From Holacanthus passer (lineage: Eukaryota > Chordata > Actinopteri > Pomacanthidae): 64,000 nt of DNA. The DNA lies in contig JAFREQ010000091.1 of assembly GCA_025331565.1 (NCBI GenBank), positions 1,784,501 through 1,848,500 on the forward strand, given 5' to 3'. Below the pieces are notes generated by a model. That model searched no databases. It was not told where the DNA came from and saw only the letters and a list, made by a program, of their open reading frames with translations. Each line of letters opens with the position of its first letter. Position 1 is the first letter of the stretch. Both the position numbers and the translations under genes were made by a program. This document shows, in pieces, positions 11,451 to 24,721 of this stretch.

Positions 11451-13086
11451 TATAAGAGAATACATGATGATGAAGGAGGATGAAGTAAACACTATTTGTC
11501 TGTTATAGAATGTTAGTTATAGAGAAAGTGCACACATACAAAACTGTGCATACTATCAAAGCCACAAAAAAAAAAATAGTCCTCATGAGTGCATGCACAC
11601 TAAGTTTGTGGTTGTGATTACAGAATGTAGGGCACTCCCATGACTGACACCGTTATTCGCTATTAAGATGGAATCTCATTCTTTATCGTACAAATTAAAG
11701 CAGTGCAGATTAGAATCAGATGTGTGCATATGAACAGAATCAATCCTTAAGTCAGTGTCATGACAGCTCTAACAATCATCTAATAATGGCAAGTTGTAGC
11801 AGAGAGCAAAGATGGTGACAGCGGCTGCTTTACCACGTGTGCTTAGCTCACATGACTGCTGAACTAACAGCAAGCACCAGTGTAATGTTGTTCATGTTAA
11901 ACTCTCCCCAACAGTGAATGCAAATGCTATGAAGGAAAGCACTTGCTGTACAAGGCAGCACTTTTTTGCACCCAGAATAAATTAAAAAATAAATAATTAA
12001 AAAAAATAATAATGGGAACAATTTTGTTGAAAGCACAGTAACTGGGTTGAAAATGTAACTCGTATCTCATCTTAGTGTGAACTGTTACACCACTTAAAAA
12101 AAAAAAAAGAAGAAGAAAATCAGGTTTTTATGATACTGCTAACTCGTGGTTGTCGAATGTTAAAAATTAGCAAAAAAAAATAGTCCAGTGTCAACATTGT
12201 GTCTGCCAGCGAGGTTGAACATACAGCGGGTGGAAAAGGGAAAGCACAGACACAAGAGAAAAGAGATTTAAAAAAAAAAAAAAGTGAATATGAAATGACG
12301 ACATAAGGCGAGACGTACCAATAAAAGAAAGATGTGGAGAGAGTCGGTGACAGAAATAGACACTCGGGGAGGGACACGGTGAGAGGCAGAGAACATGAGC
12401 CAGGATGACATGAAGGAGAAACAGGAGACCTTGTGTAACACTTCTCTTAGCTAAACATGATGAATAACACCCAAGTCAAAGCATTTCGACCCACTAATTG
12501 CTTGTGTATTAAAGTAATGTGCATGATAATTGCTCTCTCGTTAAGTAGATCATAAATGGCCACTTATCATATTTTAGTGATATCACCCCTCAGTCTACTG
12601 TTGAAGTAACTTACAGAAAGAAATCAAACAGTATGGAGAAGAGAATTTGTTTTTCAAAGAGTCTTTGTTTGGACTGTTCTCTGGCTTCCCTCGCTTCTAA
12701 AGATGCAGCAGTGGTTGTTTGGCAGCCGGTACAAAGGGAAAGGGGAGGAGGTGATTACCACAAGACACTGAAACAAGCGTGGTAACACTTACATGTGTTA
12801 CATCATCTGCGGAGAGATGCAGATAAATCGATGCTGATGATCCACAACAAAAGTCCAGTTTGCTTCTCTTGATTCAACGCTAGTGATTCATGAAGCCGGG
12901 TCATTAAAGGTGGATTCTTCCTTTCACTGTCTTCCTCCCCCTCTTTGCTCTTGTATCATCTCAAAAAAGAAAATGTCACAGTACTGGACCCGCTGATCGA
13001 TGAATGGGCACAAGCTATCAATACACTATTTAATACACAAACCCAAAGGTTTTACCTTGCCGATGAGTCAACATGACAGATATGAC
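11451..13086. other. Noncoding, no gene seen
   Basis: AT-rich sequence with short A runs (about 11566-11577, 12094-12107, 12268-12284). No exon or mobile element was recognised. Confidence 0.55.
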
Positions 13087-13192
13087 TTGTTCCTTTCAAA
13101 GGAACAGTTTGACATTTGGGAAAATGTGCTTTCTTGCTTAAAGTTAGATGAGAAGATTGATACCATTTTCATATCTATTTGAAGCTACAAGA
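13087..13192 (+). repeat. SINE-like teleost repeat, 5' fragment
   Basis: Starting with TTGTTCCTTTCAAAGGAACA and continuing through GAACAGTTTGACATTTGGG and TTAGATGAGAAGATTGATACC, this matches my memory of the head of a very common percomorph dispersed repeat. It breaks off after GAAGCTACA. Other pieces of what may be the same repeat lie near 54.7 and 59.1 kb. The family name was not verified. Confidence 0.55.
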
Positions 13193-14040
13193 AATGTGAT
13201 GTGTGTATCTCGAAACTACCTTTTTACGTTGATTTCAGATAAGAGATTAGATTAAGAAAAAAAATGGAAAATCAATGGGTGCATAGATTATAGAAGGTAT
13301 GTGGGCAGACATCAAGAACAGTATCACAAAATTAACTACCTATATTCGAGGTAGGGATTTACAATTCAAAATACTATATACAAAATGTGTTTATCACCAT
13401 TACTGTGCATTGAATACAAAGGAAACACTGGTAGTCTTACACGTTGTCTATGGTCCCGTTCCAAATGACAGAAATACTGGGAAACTTTGTTCAATGTCTT
13501 GGCATTCTGTGTGAAGAAAAACACATGACTTAAATTGATTTCCTGTAAAGCTTCCATGATCTCTGGTTGGTACAGGATAATAATGAAGCATGTTCCACTG
13601 GACTTCATGGCTTATAGATTCCAAGATAGTTATAAAAAAAAAAACAAAAAACAAACAAACTGTTGAACCCTTTCCCGAATGCTAATGTGAATAAGGAAGA
13701 AGGTTGATGTATGCAAGTAGAACTACTCCTTTAAGTAGAGCTGCAGTCTGTGAAGTCTCATTTTCCATATGCATACTCAGCACTCAGAATCAAGCTTAGT
13801 TAATGATTCTTCTTTTACCTTGAGGCCATTTTCTTAGCCCTTCATAAACATCCATCTAGAAGTGTACACCTAATTGCCCATTGGCCATGGATGATCAACA
13901 CAGTTATACACAGTAAATCTAAGCAGCGCGGTTTCTGGCCATTTTGGTGCCCGAGGCTCGACATCCACTGACACACACAAGGGGATTGATCTCTTCATTG
14001 CAAATAAAATTCAAAATATTATAAAATAGAACGATCAAGA
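13193..14040. other. Noncoding, no gene seen
   Basis: AT-rich sequence without a recognisable exon or element. A short A-rich patch lies at 13634-13660. Confidence 0.55.
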
Positions 14041-14115
14041 ATCTATCTATCTATCTATCTATCTATCTCTCTATCTATCTATCTGTCTGTCTATCTATCT
14101 GTCTATCTCTTTATC
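14041..14115 (+). repeat. (ATCT)n microsatellite
   Basis: About 75 bp of ATCT units, interrupted by CTCT and GTCT variants, so the array is imperfect and probably old. Confidence 0.95.
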
Positions 14116-14199
14116 TAATTGTTGAATTTGTTGAATGAACAACTTGTGACAATTGGGGTTTGATGTCAACCTGTGTCATGTCATAAACAACATATAACC

Positions 14200-14278
14200 T
14201 TTTACAGTCATTTTGCTCCACTGTATGTGTGCTTACAGACATAGATGGAATGACAATGAATAAACTTGAACTTGATTG
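14200..14278 (+). repeat. Possible L2-type LINE 3' end
   Basis: GACAATGAATAAACTTGAAC at about 14252 followed by TTGATTGG resembles the GACAATAAA-type 3' ends of L2-like LINEs. A clearer example with tandem tail units lies at 45.35-45.56 kb. Only the end is visible here. Confidence 0.45.
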
Positions 14279-17200
14279 GACTCATTGCTTTAAGTCTTAT
14301 CCTGGTTCTGATCATATTAAGGATATGGAACACAAAAATCTTCATATGCCTTATCCAGGTTACAGACCTTCTGAATGGAACAGAATGCATAGCACATGAT
14401 CCCTGATCAGGGGACAATGTGCCACAAAAGACTCGTTAACTTATTGCAGGAAGTGCAATGCTGGAACTCGTAACATTAATGACGACCCCATTCTAAAGAA
14501 AGAAATTCCAGTGATCCAGCTGTCACCATAACATAACTCTGGATCGGGCACAACAATGTAATGCACAACTTTATCTATTACACCTGTGCTTCTGCTGCTA
14601 TGACCTGCTAAAATATCTGATGTGAAAGTGGTCTATCCTGTGGCTTGGTATTGCATCAACAAGACTTTGCATGACAAAGGTGGTGGATTAAAGGTGGCTA
14701 CATATGAAAAAAGCACATGGATTTAACCATCTACAGCACCGCGTTACCCTCGAGCAACAGAAAGCCCCATGCCCAGTACATGTGAACTTAAATGATGCCA
14801 ATTAATCAGTGTTTTAAAAACTATCAAATTTCAGTCCAGTAAGATGTGGGAGTCGCTATCATGCATGATTTAAAGGTGGGACATCGTTTTCTGACACATG
14901 GTCACAGGAGCACATGGTGTGAGATGTGTGAGAAGAGGGTAAGAATATTTGCCCTAGTAATCATATTTAAAATTACATAAAGTGTAAATAGAATACAAAT
15001 AAAAGTTGTAGAGAGGGTTTTTGTCAGGTTTTATGAACAAATTTTTTATTTTGCATGTTCAGAAATTCAGTTTTCCTGCATGCACAGGAACACCAAAAGT
15101 GATGTGCATAAAGTGCAACGTGCACCTGTGGTTCACAGCACGGAAGACGTGTTCTTGTGAAGTTTCACACAGAGTGACAGCAACGTATCACAACATGAGA
15201 ATCAATATGACATGACACAGGACGAAAAACCTAAGCCTCCATCAAGTCATACATGTAAATATGTTTCAAGTGCTTTTCAATTCTTTGTTTCATAATTTGT
15301 TGACATTTTTGGAAGATTATCTGATGTTTTTATTGCTCTCTAACAGTTGTCTTATGATTTATGAATTCATAATTTCTCTGTTGTTTTGTACTTGGTTGCA
15401 CAACGTTGCCCCTAGGCAACAAAAAAAATATCTTGGAGTGGGGGGTCTGAAATATATTTTTAAAAAATGCTTCGGCAATAAAGTGGCCCAAAATGAATCA
15501 GTAAATGACATTGAATAATTTTCAGCATGTACCATCAAAATGTGTGCAGTAGAGGGTTAAAATGCATTGCATTGTTTCTGTGTGAGAATAACACACAACT
15601 CATTATTTGCACAAGATAAAAAAAGACATAATATTTTCAAAACTGTACAAAGTGAGATCTCACAGATTTGGACTTTAAACATCTATCTACATTTTACAGA
15701 TTAGGACAAATCTAAAGGGAACTGAGCAGCTCTTTTGTAGTCCTATAATTGTAATGAGGAAGGAAGAGAAGCTTTCTAAGACTCCAGAGTTTTGTGATAC
15801 TTTTGCAGTAAAATGGATGGGGCACTGAGGGAATCCACGGACTGACAGGATTTATATAAAAACAATCCAGCACAGGGGTTTGGAGCTGTTACAATCAGTA
15901 TGCATGGTGCCCATTAGTTTACGCTGAGCTGTGGTTTGATAATTATTGCTGATTTTCTTTGGCAACTGCAACAGAATCAAAACAATTTTTCCCAGTTTCA
16001 TTTGGCTCTACTCTCATTTGACATTTGAATAAAACATGAAAAGACAAATCCACGCCCCTACCCTCGACTCTGCACGCATGAGTGAGTTCACTTTTCTGTT
16101 CTTACCCAAAGAAATAGGCTGAGGAGAGAAAGTGGCAATGTGCAGAGGCCTCATGGGAGTCGGAGTTCTGAGCGGAGAGGTTTTGAGTTGAACTCTGCTA
16201 CAGGGCCTAGCCCACGTACCATTCCAACACATCTGAGGAATCAAAAGCTTACAATATTGTAAAAATGTGAGGTTAGTTTGGTTTTGTAACAGCTGCAGGG
16301 ATGCAGACAAATGCAGAACACTGAGGTGGGAATATCGTGGCTAAAAGTCTGATTAGGCTGGAGCCAGGTAGGCAGCTCAAAGGACAAAACATGTACCATC
16401 CAAACTGTCGACCAACCAGCAATCATCAAGTCTCTTGTGCAGAAAATGCTGGTCCATCTGCTGATATGCTGACATTACATCAAATGATTTTGGGATATTG
16501 AGGCTGATATTTTTAGCCACTTATCTCTGCTGCCACTCTGGTGACATGTTAATTGGTGTGAGTGTTGTTGTACTCTGCAAGAGGCTCAAGAGTAAACTGA
16601 AACCAAAGTCTGTTTTCTTCTTTGGATCCTGCAGTGGGACAGAAAGGGTTAATCTATTTAACCAGTCTAATGATATGACAGGCTTTCACTTCTTGATGGA
16701 CCTCACCCCCCCAGAGAGTCTCACATAATGGCTTCATCACATTAGGGTGGTAAACATCAACAGTCTCCACTACACAAAGCAATCAGATGGAGTGGACATA
16801 ATGCATATTGAAGACTCAGCTGTACAGTATTTCCTGACTCACCTGACAAGCAGGAGGCAGATTTTGGTTGCATCTTGTTTCATTATTTGTCAGTTATGTT
16901 AAATAATAATACTAAAAAGTTTTAAATGCACATAGTTGTTATTGTTGGGCAACATCCCAGTATTTTAGGTGGAAAGAATATCCCTTAACTTTTAGGCCTT
17001 TATCTAATTTGACTGATGATCTGTTACCCTGCTAATGCTAATGGTTTATTTACCGTATAACATTGCAATATGTTGTCTTTCAATTTTGGGCAGAACTTTA
17101 CAGCAACTGTCACAAAAGTCACAAAAGAGGATGTGGAGTTGTGGAGGTCAGAATACAGCAGGAACTGGCAGGATGTCTGATCTGGGGTCAGCCAGCTGCA

Positions 17201-17603
17201 CCTCACAGCAAGGGCTGAAAAAAGAGGAACTGTCTTATTTGATCTGTATTATTTAACATATATCTGAAGATTGAATAGCCCAAGTAATTGGCTTAGCCAT
17301 GTAAATCCTTTCTTTTTTATGGAATAACACAAATGAGATTGTTTCGTTCATGTCATGAGGAGTTGAAATATAGCGTGTAACCTGTGAATACTGTCAACAT
17401 CAATATCCATGCCATGATGATGCCTGGTCTCTAAAAGTGGAGATGTCCAACTTGGTGCTACATAAACTGCGTCAGAAAGAACAAACAAGCATTGGTGACT
17501 CCTGTCAGACAAAGTTCGTTATTCATGGTTATCAAACATTAATTTTACAGACACAGTGCTATATTGACCATGGATTGTATTTTTAACCCTCACTTGACCA
17601 ACT
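14279..17603. other. Noncoding, no gene seen
   Basis: Unique-looking AT-rich sequence. Open frames reach 98 codons without any domain I recognise. No repeat, RNA gene or promoter could be supported. Confidence 0.55.
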
Positions 17604-17611
17604 CTATTTGG

Positions 17612-19554
17612 CAGTGATGTGTGGTGAGGTTCATGACTAGTGAAGCCATGAACTAGTGACTAGTGACTCCTCTGGAGTCGGATGTGAAAATATATGAACC
17701 CAAAATAGAAGCTTATATTTCAATTTTGCCCTTAATTGAAACATTTTGTTGTTTTCAAAGCTTTTAATTATGCTTTAATCAATTCCACACTGTTCAACAA
17801 TACAATAACAAGAAAAACAAAGGAATATTTAATATAAGGTCAAATTAGATTTTTTAAAATTTAAATGGTTTTTTTGGCTGATCTTTGGCTCTCTTTTTTA
17901 ATTAAAATTGAAAATCATGTATGGTCTTACCTTTATTTGTATATGAAGTCCACAGTGCCTGTCCTTCTCCAAGAATATCTCCGTCACTCTGTTGTAAAAA
18001 TCGCCCATGTTTGCTTTCATTTTTAAAAGTCTGGCTGCTTCAATGGAGATGATTGCCAAGGAGGAGAGTCGTCCTGGATCGGTCCTATTCCGACTGTATG
18101 TTTTCAGTCTTTTCAATGCAGAGAATGACCTTTCCACAGATGCTGTTGTAGCTGGTAGAGTGAACACCAGCTGGAGTAACTTTGTCACCTCAGGAACAGT
18201 CTGCATCAGATCCTTCTGGGCCAAAAAGCTGAGAAGTTGTCCAGGAGATTTACATTCATTCCTTACGGTTTGGGAGCTGTACAGTCCGATGAGATCAGCC
18301 TTTAGTCTAACAAAGTCAAAGAACTTTGCATATTTGGACAGGCTCTGCAGTTTTGTGTCATCAAATTGTTGTGACATTTCAGAAAATTTAGTGTTTACAG
18401 TCGACCAAACCAAGGAAAGCTAGCTCACAAAAATGATCAAAACGAGCTTTCATCTGAACACTGATGTTGTCCATTATGCTGTAATATGTCCGTTTCCTCT
18501 CATCTCTGCCAGAGTGTTGACCTCCACTGTCTGTCAGGCCGAGCGTGGTGCATTTTTGCTCAAATCGCTGATAGAATGTGTCAAACTCCTGTCTCATGCG
18601 CTCAACAACTGCAATTGTGTTGCGGATTCGTGCACAGCAAAATCCGATGTCCAACACTTTGTTTTGCAGCACTCTAAAAAGTACATCAAATGTTCTCATT
18701 TGTTGACTCATGTTGACGCAATCAGTAGAGTGTCACTATCTCAACTGTCAGGATTTTCACTCATGATGCCAAATACAGCACGTAGATCAGATTGATACAT
18801 GCTTATTGTTTGCAACAGCCGAGAGTTGGAGCTCCATCTGGTTGGTGCCGCTCTTGGTCAACGCCGCTTCACAACGTCATCCAGTAAGCGGGTGCACTTT
18901 GTGGACGTAAAAAATGATCCAAGTCCCTCAAGTGGGTAAACATGGCCTCTGGCACGTTTTCTTTCATTTTGGCCTGCCCCCCATTAAGTTCTGATGCCAT
19001 GACAGAAGCTCCGTCATACTAAAAGCTTTTCCACACAGTTACATTTATCCAACACGCCCAATACATAATTAGCTATAGCAGGAGCTCGTCTGTCATCACT
19101 CACATCATCAAATCCCAAAACGCCTCCTTCACTTCACAGTCCACTTCACTTTTAGACACATAACGCAAAACGACAGAAATCTGCGCCTTATTTGTGATAT
19201 CGGTTGTCTCGTCAACTTCTACAGCAACAAATGGGGCAGCATTAATCTCCTTTTTAATAGCATTTCGAATTACCTCACTAACTGCTTCAATTAAATTGTT
19301 CTGGATTCTGTCCGACAGGCCGGAAAACACAGCGGATGTCATTAAATGCCTAGCTAACCTTTCACCTTTCTCAGCAAAAGCATGTAATAGTTCTACGTAG
19401 TTGCCACGATTGGAAGAGCTTGTAGTCTCATCATTGCCACGAAATGCCAACTCTTGTTTGGCAAAGAAGCAGGTTGCATTAATCAAGTCTGGTTCTCCCT
19501 CACTTTCGTGTTGTGGACGCTGCCTCACCTGCCTCCCCTGACTGCACATCACTG
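17612..19554 (-). mobile_element. Complete but defective hAT DNA transposon, ZMYM1-like lineage
   Basis: The left end CAGTGATGTGTGGTGAGG and the reverse complement of the right end, CAGTGATGTGCAGTCAGG, share their first 10 bases and 15 of 18 overall. Both sides are flanked by the identical 8-mer CTATTTGG (17604-17611 and 19555-19562), the 8-bp target-site duplication expected of hAT transposases. Protein remains between the ends carry hAT hallmarks, so class and boundaries agree. At 1.94 kb it is shorter than an autonomous hAT of this lineage. Transposase sequence begins almost at the right-hand TIR, so the 5' untranslated region and N-terminal zinc finger are missing. It is probably an internally deleted copy, immobile unless helped in trans. 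Confidence 0.93.
17898..19552 (-). pseudogene. hAT transposase pseudogene (DUF4371 + hAT C-terminal dimerisation domain)
   Basis: Transposase remains are spread over several minus-strand frames. The first piece (19552-19100) resembles DUF4371 and contains VEVDETTDITNKAQISVVLR, with the region of the first catalytic Asp. A frameshift near 19.09 kb moves the continuation (FDDVSDDRRAPAIANYVLG) to another frame. A third shift leads to YDGASVMASELNGG at about 19.02-18.98 kb, which carries a second conserved Asp. The histidine-rich stretch expected next is missing, apparently deleted. After further stops, 18711-18388 and 18413-17898 form two overlapping frames ending in the hAT dimerisation domain, with LPATTASVERSFSALKRL including the conserved Glu. 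The N-terminal zinc finger is absent. A possible splice donor (AAG/GTAAGA) follows the last domain at about 17.93 kb. The breaks make function very unlikely. The domain calls rest on motif recognition, without an alignment. Confidence 0.88.
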
Positions 19555-19562
19555 CTATTTGG

Positions 19563-20584
19563 TGTTAAAATTATCGTCATTATTAATAATGTTTTTTATG
19601 TTGGACTACCTCTTTCTATTTTGTAAGTGTTTATTGATGGGTCAGTTTTGGGATTAAAACAACCTAACAGCTGAAAGACTTTAAGACTGTCACCATCTTG
19701 AGTTGCCACAACACTACACATGGGAATCTCTCCCATAGCTACACTTCATCCCAAATAAAGCAAATGCAGCATAAACCCTAAAAAGTGGTTTGTGATAGGT
19801 TGATAAAAGCTTATGTTCTAATTACAGCACAGCTTTGAAACAAAGCAGAAACACCCACCTCCAGTTTTTACAAGCCATTTTACATTTCAAAAAATGCACA
19901 ACACTATAATCCTACACAGCATGTGATTTATGTCCCACACTCTCTGTTGCTCATTTTCCCATCAACCGTAAAATGAGAATCGGACCTGATAGTAAAACTG
20001 CGGTGGAGAGGTGCTAATCACCAACACGTTCTGCTGGCTTGCCAACATTACCTGGCTCTGCTCCGGCTATCAACCACCCACTTTGTGGTTTGGAGCAGGT
20101 AACGTTCCCATGGCGAGAGAAATGTTTTCCAGGGACGTCGCTAAAGCTTGTGGGTATAAATCAGATCGGCTAATGGCTTGTAGAAAAAACATAAACAGTA
20201 ATTTCCCATTGTAAGAGCTGGGAGTAAGTCAGTTTTTCACTGTTCAAGTGTTCCCAATGGAAAGGCCATGTTTAGCACAGAGTTATTGATTTGTGTCCTG
20301 AGGTCTAGATGAAACCTCAGACATCAGATAGCAGAAGTGTGGGACAATGACTTAACTTACACTGAAAGAGCATCTAAAAAAAAATCAATCTTCCTTTGGA
20401 CTGTATTTCACCACAAAATTCTGACATTTTGAGTTCTGGCAACCTGAAGCACAATCCCCCATTTCCATCCCATTCAATCTGCACTAATCAATAACAACAA
20501 CAATAATAATATTAATGGACAAAAGGTCAAGTTGTTGTCCTTAGCGATAAACCCAGAAAGAATTATAAGCAGAATCTGCTGTCT
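19563..20584. other. Noncoding, possibly repeat-derived
   Basis: No gene seen. The stretch at about 19.98-20.22 kb (around GGTTTGGAGCAGGTAACGTT) reads like a dispersed repeat, but I could not find a second copy in the window or define ends. Confidence 0.4.
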
Positions 20585-20930
20585 GTGGAGCTTTTTAGCT
20601 TCTTTAGCTCATTGTTTTGGTTTTTACAGCCCACAACTTCGCTCTTTCCACTCTCACCACTCTCATTAGTCCCGCTGGAGCTGTTTTCAGTGAAAAATCA
20701 CTAACGAACCATCCAACACCAAACACACACACAAAATTTTTGATCAGCTAACACCAAAAAATGAGCGAAGTTATAGCTGGCTGGTGAACATATTGAAGCA
20801 TTAAGCAGCTGAAAAACCAGGTGGAGACCAAGACAGGGCATAAATGGAGAATAAATTGGAATTCACCAACTGGTGAGAAACATGGCTCCACATGAATGCT
20901 AATGTTGCTCTGTGTCTGCTGGATGTATAA
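20585..20930 (+). repeat. Dispersed repeat family, copy 1 of 3
   Basis: Begins near TTTAGCTCATTGTTTTGGTT and runs through a GGTGGAGACCAAGACAGGG segment to a GAATGCTAATGTTGCTCTG end. Copies with the same order of blocks occur at 35.10-35.35 kb (plus) and 49.69-49.93 kb (minus). It has no coding capacity and no clear terminal repeats, so class and true ends are uncertain. Confidence 0.6.
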
Positions 20931-23900
20931 GTGTTTACTGATCTGTTCAACTTTATAACATTATGATAATATGTCAATGGTGTGTTTACAGCTTGTTGTG
21001 CTGCCCCAAAGAGTCATCAAATTAATTAATGTGGATTCAAGGCTGTCAATTAAAATGCAGAGGAGTGATGTACTTAAATAACAATAAAATAATACAAACA
21101 TTTGTTACTACTCCTTCAAAGGTTACTCTTAATTATTTCAAAATGATATTTGAAAATGAAATAAAAAATTCAGATTAGGTGTTTTATTTGTAATAATCAA
21201 ATATTTCATTACAATTTTAAGATGTTAGCTCGTTTTGAAATACAGATTATTTCTGTACTCTGGGTTTAAGGTGAAGCCTTTATGCAAAGCATGAGTGCTT
21301 TTCAACAGCTGGAAGGACGAGGAGATGCAGGCCAAAGTTACAGTTCCCTTAATCAAGATCATACATGTATAAACTCTTCCACTCAGCCCTGCTTGCATGC
21401 AAGTTAATGAGCCATGTAGAACATTTCAAGGTAATGGAGCAGAGGAATATTTGCTTATGTTGTACTTGGATACAAAATGGTAAATGAGGCAAATGTGTAA
21501 AATCAGAATCAGCCTGGATTTAACGCAGATGTCACAGCAACAATAATGCTGTTGGAACTGAATGTAGAATTTTTTGATTGTCTTTGGCTCAGATTTTACA
21601 AGACATTACAGAAATGACAAGACATTTTGCTGCTGCTCTTTGCTTTATCTTCTTTTCTCTTTTCTTGTGGGTGCAAGAAAATTCCCTCAAAATGTGAAGG
21701 AGCCAAGAGATATGTGTCATTTGTTTAACCTCTCGTTGAAGAGCCTGAATCTCCAAAGACTCTGCTTTGTCAAATGTATATTAATAAAGTTACCAAGCAT
21801 CATTATAGGTTCACACATGCAAAAGATGTGCCTATAGTAAAAGGACCTGCTTTGTTTCAGATGTGCATCTTTGACTTAAATGTTGTGAAAATGAAGGTGA
21901 GGATGATATAACTCAAGTAACGTGATGACTTTTGATCATTTTTGTTTCCTTTAGATAATGAATTTGGAGGCTGAGAGCAGCATTTACATGCCTTTTTATT
22001 GACCCTTTCTTATGTAGAAGGTTTTATGTGACATATCCAATCAATAACTGGAGCTGCAGACTTTTTGTGCTTGCAGGAAGTGAGCTGCTGCTCTGAAGAG
22101 ATTGGCAGCCACTGAATTGGGCCATAACCCCGAACCCCCCCCCAACGGATATTAGAGAAACGATGTGGGAAATAAAGGAATAAGGAACTAAAGGTACTCA
22201 GCAGGCCAGGCTGTTCACCTCGTCGTCCCTGTGGACTTCTTGGCCAAGCACCGAGCCAAAGCACAGAGGGGCAACACTGAGGAAATGAGTTTCACCCTTA
22301 TATCACACTTTTAACACAGACGGTGCTTTTTAAAAAAAAAAAAAAAAAAAACTTTTATTTTGTTAGGAACGCTTGCTGAACATGCTATGTCCTTAAGTTT
22401 CACACCTAAGAGATGCCCAGTATAACCGGTCAAATCAGAAGGGTTTGGTGACCACAGGACTCAACATTTAGGACTTATTCAGCCAGACAAGTGGTATTTT
22501 CATTGACTATACAAAGGACTCTTTCCTCACGTGTGCTTATTTTGGTGAAAATTGTGAACTAGAACGGGATGTGAGGGGTGTGTCAGGGGCTATCAAGCTG
22601 TGCAATGCAATTCTGATGTCACGGATAAGTCGGACTTTAATTTGTGCCGCCCCCCTCCTCTTCGGATATTGACAGTAGTGTGTAGCTTAGACTTGTTCTG
22701 TGATATTTTTGTCACAGGCAGGTCCAGGACCTTTTTTTTCTACACCAAAGCTAAATAACTGGACAGCAAGTTCTTCAAAGTTGTTCGTCACTGACTTTAA
22801 AACAAGCCACATTTCCATAAAGTTTTATTTATTCCATACAAACTTTCTCTGTATAATTTTTTTTATAGCATTTCACTTTTATAATACAACATACAAATGT
22901 AAAAGTCATTTTATACAGTGATGGAGTTCTTAAACTTTAAAATATTCACAAATAAACTCAGAACTAATAGTCACTGCACATAAATGGGCTTTATTAAGCC
23001 GCCCCTCAGTCTGTTTGCTGGGCTCTGCAGTGCAGTGCTAGCTGTGTGGCAGTATGCAGGCTGCCCTCTCTCTGACTTGTCTCTATTAAATGGATGGTGC
23101 TTTTGGCAGCAGAGGCTGTGTGGCTTGTTTGCCCTGGGTATAAATGATGTCTGGTCTCCCCAGCAGGTTACAGACACTGCAGACTGCTCATTACAGGAGA
23201 AAATCCACCCCAGCACCACAACAGTACGTTGGCTGTTTCTATGATCCATAAAGGGAAGATTCACCCTTAAACAGGAGCCTCACATGCTCTAGCTATATAT
23301 AGTGGAGATGAAAGAGGGACATCCCATCACTGGGTTTTGCTTCTATTTTGACTGTAATAGGTCTTGCACATGGGCACCATTGGCATCACAGAATATCACT
23401 ACAAGTTTTGATCCATGCAGTCTTAGTTTTGAAATATAATAAAAATGATCTCTTAGTCTTGATCAGCACTTGGAGGCTCCATCTACTCGAGGAGGCCAGG
23501 AGTTGCGGCCAAGCTTTCGGAAAACCAAGTAAGTGAAATTAGTAATTAGAATTTGTTAAACCTCGTCTTAAACACTATGATGGGCAATGACTTGATCAGA
23601 AGACCGACAGTTTAAATGAGTAAGCATAAAACACTGTATGATTTTATCTCCAGACTGTCAACACTAACTGGCTCAGACTGTGATGGACCTCATCCAACAG
23701 GTCAGTCGAGGTGCTCAAATTATACCAGTAATCAGCTCAGCGATCCCAATGTGTGTCACTGCCTTTAACTGGTCTTGACAACAGCCCTGCATCAACATTT
23801 TGACATAAGAGTTTTGGCCTTCCTGTTGGGAAAATATTCCTTCTACTTTACCCGATAATTTTGCTAATTTACCAAAACATTAAAGGGGATTTTCACCTCA

Positions 23901-24590
23901 GGGTGTAACAGTGTGAGAAACAGTGCAGAAAAATGAAAGAGAGGATCGAATCAACTTCTGCTGAGATACTTTCTGTGAAATTAGTACATGAAACCAAGAA
24001 CCATCCCAGATGAAAAAGCCAGTAGATGTAAGCTGAGCTCCGCGGTGGCTTTGCAGTGGTAACAATAAATGCTTTGAGCTCAGCTCAGTCCCATTCACAT
24101 CCCTCAATGCCTCCTTGAGCTTGAAAGAGAATAAACTGCCCTATTGTTGCTGAAGGAGGAAATTCAAACTGTCTGTCTCTTTTCCTGCTGAGGGTTCAGA
24201 CAGTAATCAGGTGGGGGAGCTTTCATCCTGGTGGATAATCGCAGGTTGCGAGAGCAAAGGTTTTTGCATGTGGTTAATTAATCCATCTGAATGTCTCAAA
24301 ATAAGATTCCGGGGCTGAAAAAAACCCAGAGTTGTTAGTCAAATGTGGTTTTGGGGTGGATTTTTCAAAAGACAGGCCGTCCCTTTTTTTTTTTTCTTTT
24401 TTTTTTTTTCTCCCCTTCCCACTTGTCTAAAAGATGCTCACTAAAATGAAGAAAAGGCTGCTTCTGGTAATTTACTGTTCCTGGCCATAAAATGATGCCT
24501 CCTTGGCCGGCGCAGGGAGCAGAAAGGAGGCTGGGGGGAGGGGAGGGCAGACAGGAATTCAAATGTTGGGACATTGAACAGATGCAATGT
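20931..24590. other. Noncoding, no gene seen
   Basis: Unique AT-rich sequence. An A20 run lies at about 22332-22351 and a T-rich run at about 24384-24410. About 22.98-23.24 and 24.19-24.35 kb have higher complexity and could be conserved noncoding DNA. The open frames there (86 and 97 codons) show no domain. Confidence 0.5.
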
Positions 24591-24721
24591 GGCTGATATA
24601 ACACTAAAATATTGTCTGGGGAGGCTAATATAAATACTGAGATGCTGGCTGGCAAGGTTAATATGATTGCTAAAATATTGGCGAGGTTGGCTAATATGAA
24701 TGGCTGAAATATTAGCACTGA
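24591..24721 (+). repeat. Degenerate 33-bp minisatellite, four units
   Basis: Four consecutive units of 32, 33, 33 and 33 bp start GGCTGATATA (24591), GGCTAATATA (24623), GGTTAATATG (24656) and GGCTAATATG (24689). The middle of each has an AAATATT-like or GAGATGC-like core and the ends are G-rich. Units are diverged, so a simple repeat mask could miss the array. Because 33 is divisible by three, the minus strand stays open across it, which explains a 156-codon frame there (24835-24365) that has no recognisable domain. Confidence 0.8.

Noticed and set aside
17898..18413. hAT C-terminal frame as a domesticated host gene
   Set aside because: Frameshifts, stops and missing domains lie between exact transposon ends. 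No sign of constraint can be seen here.
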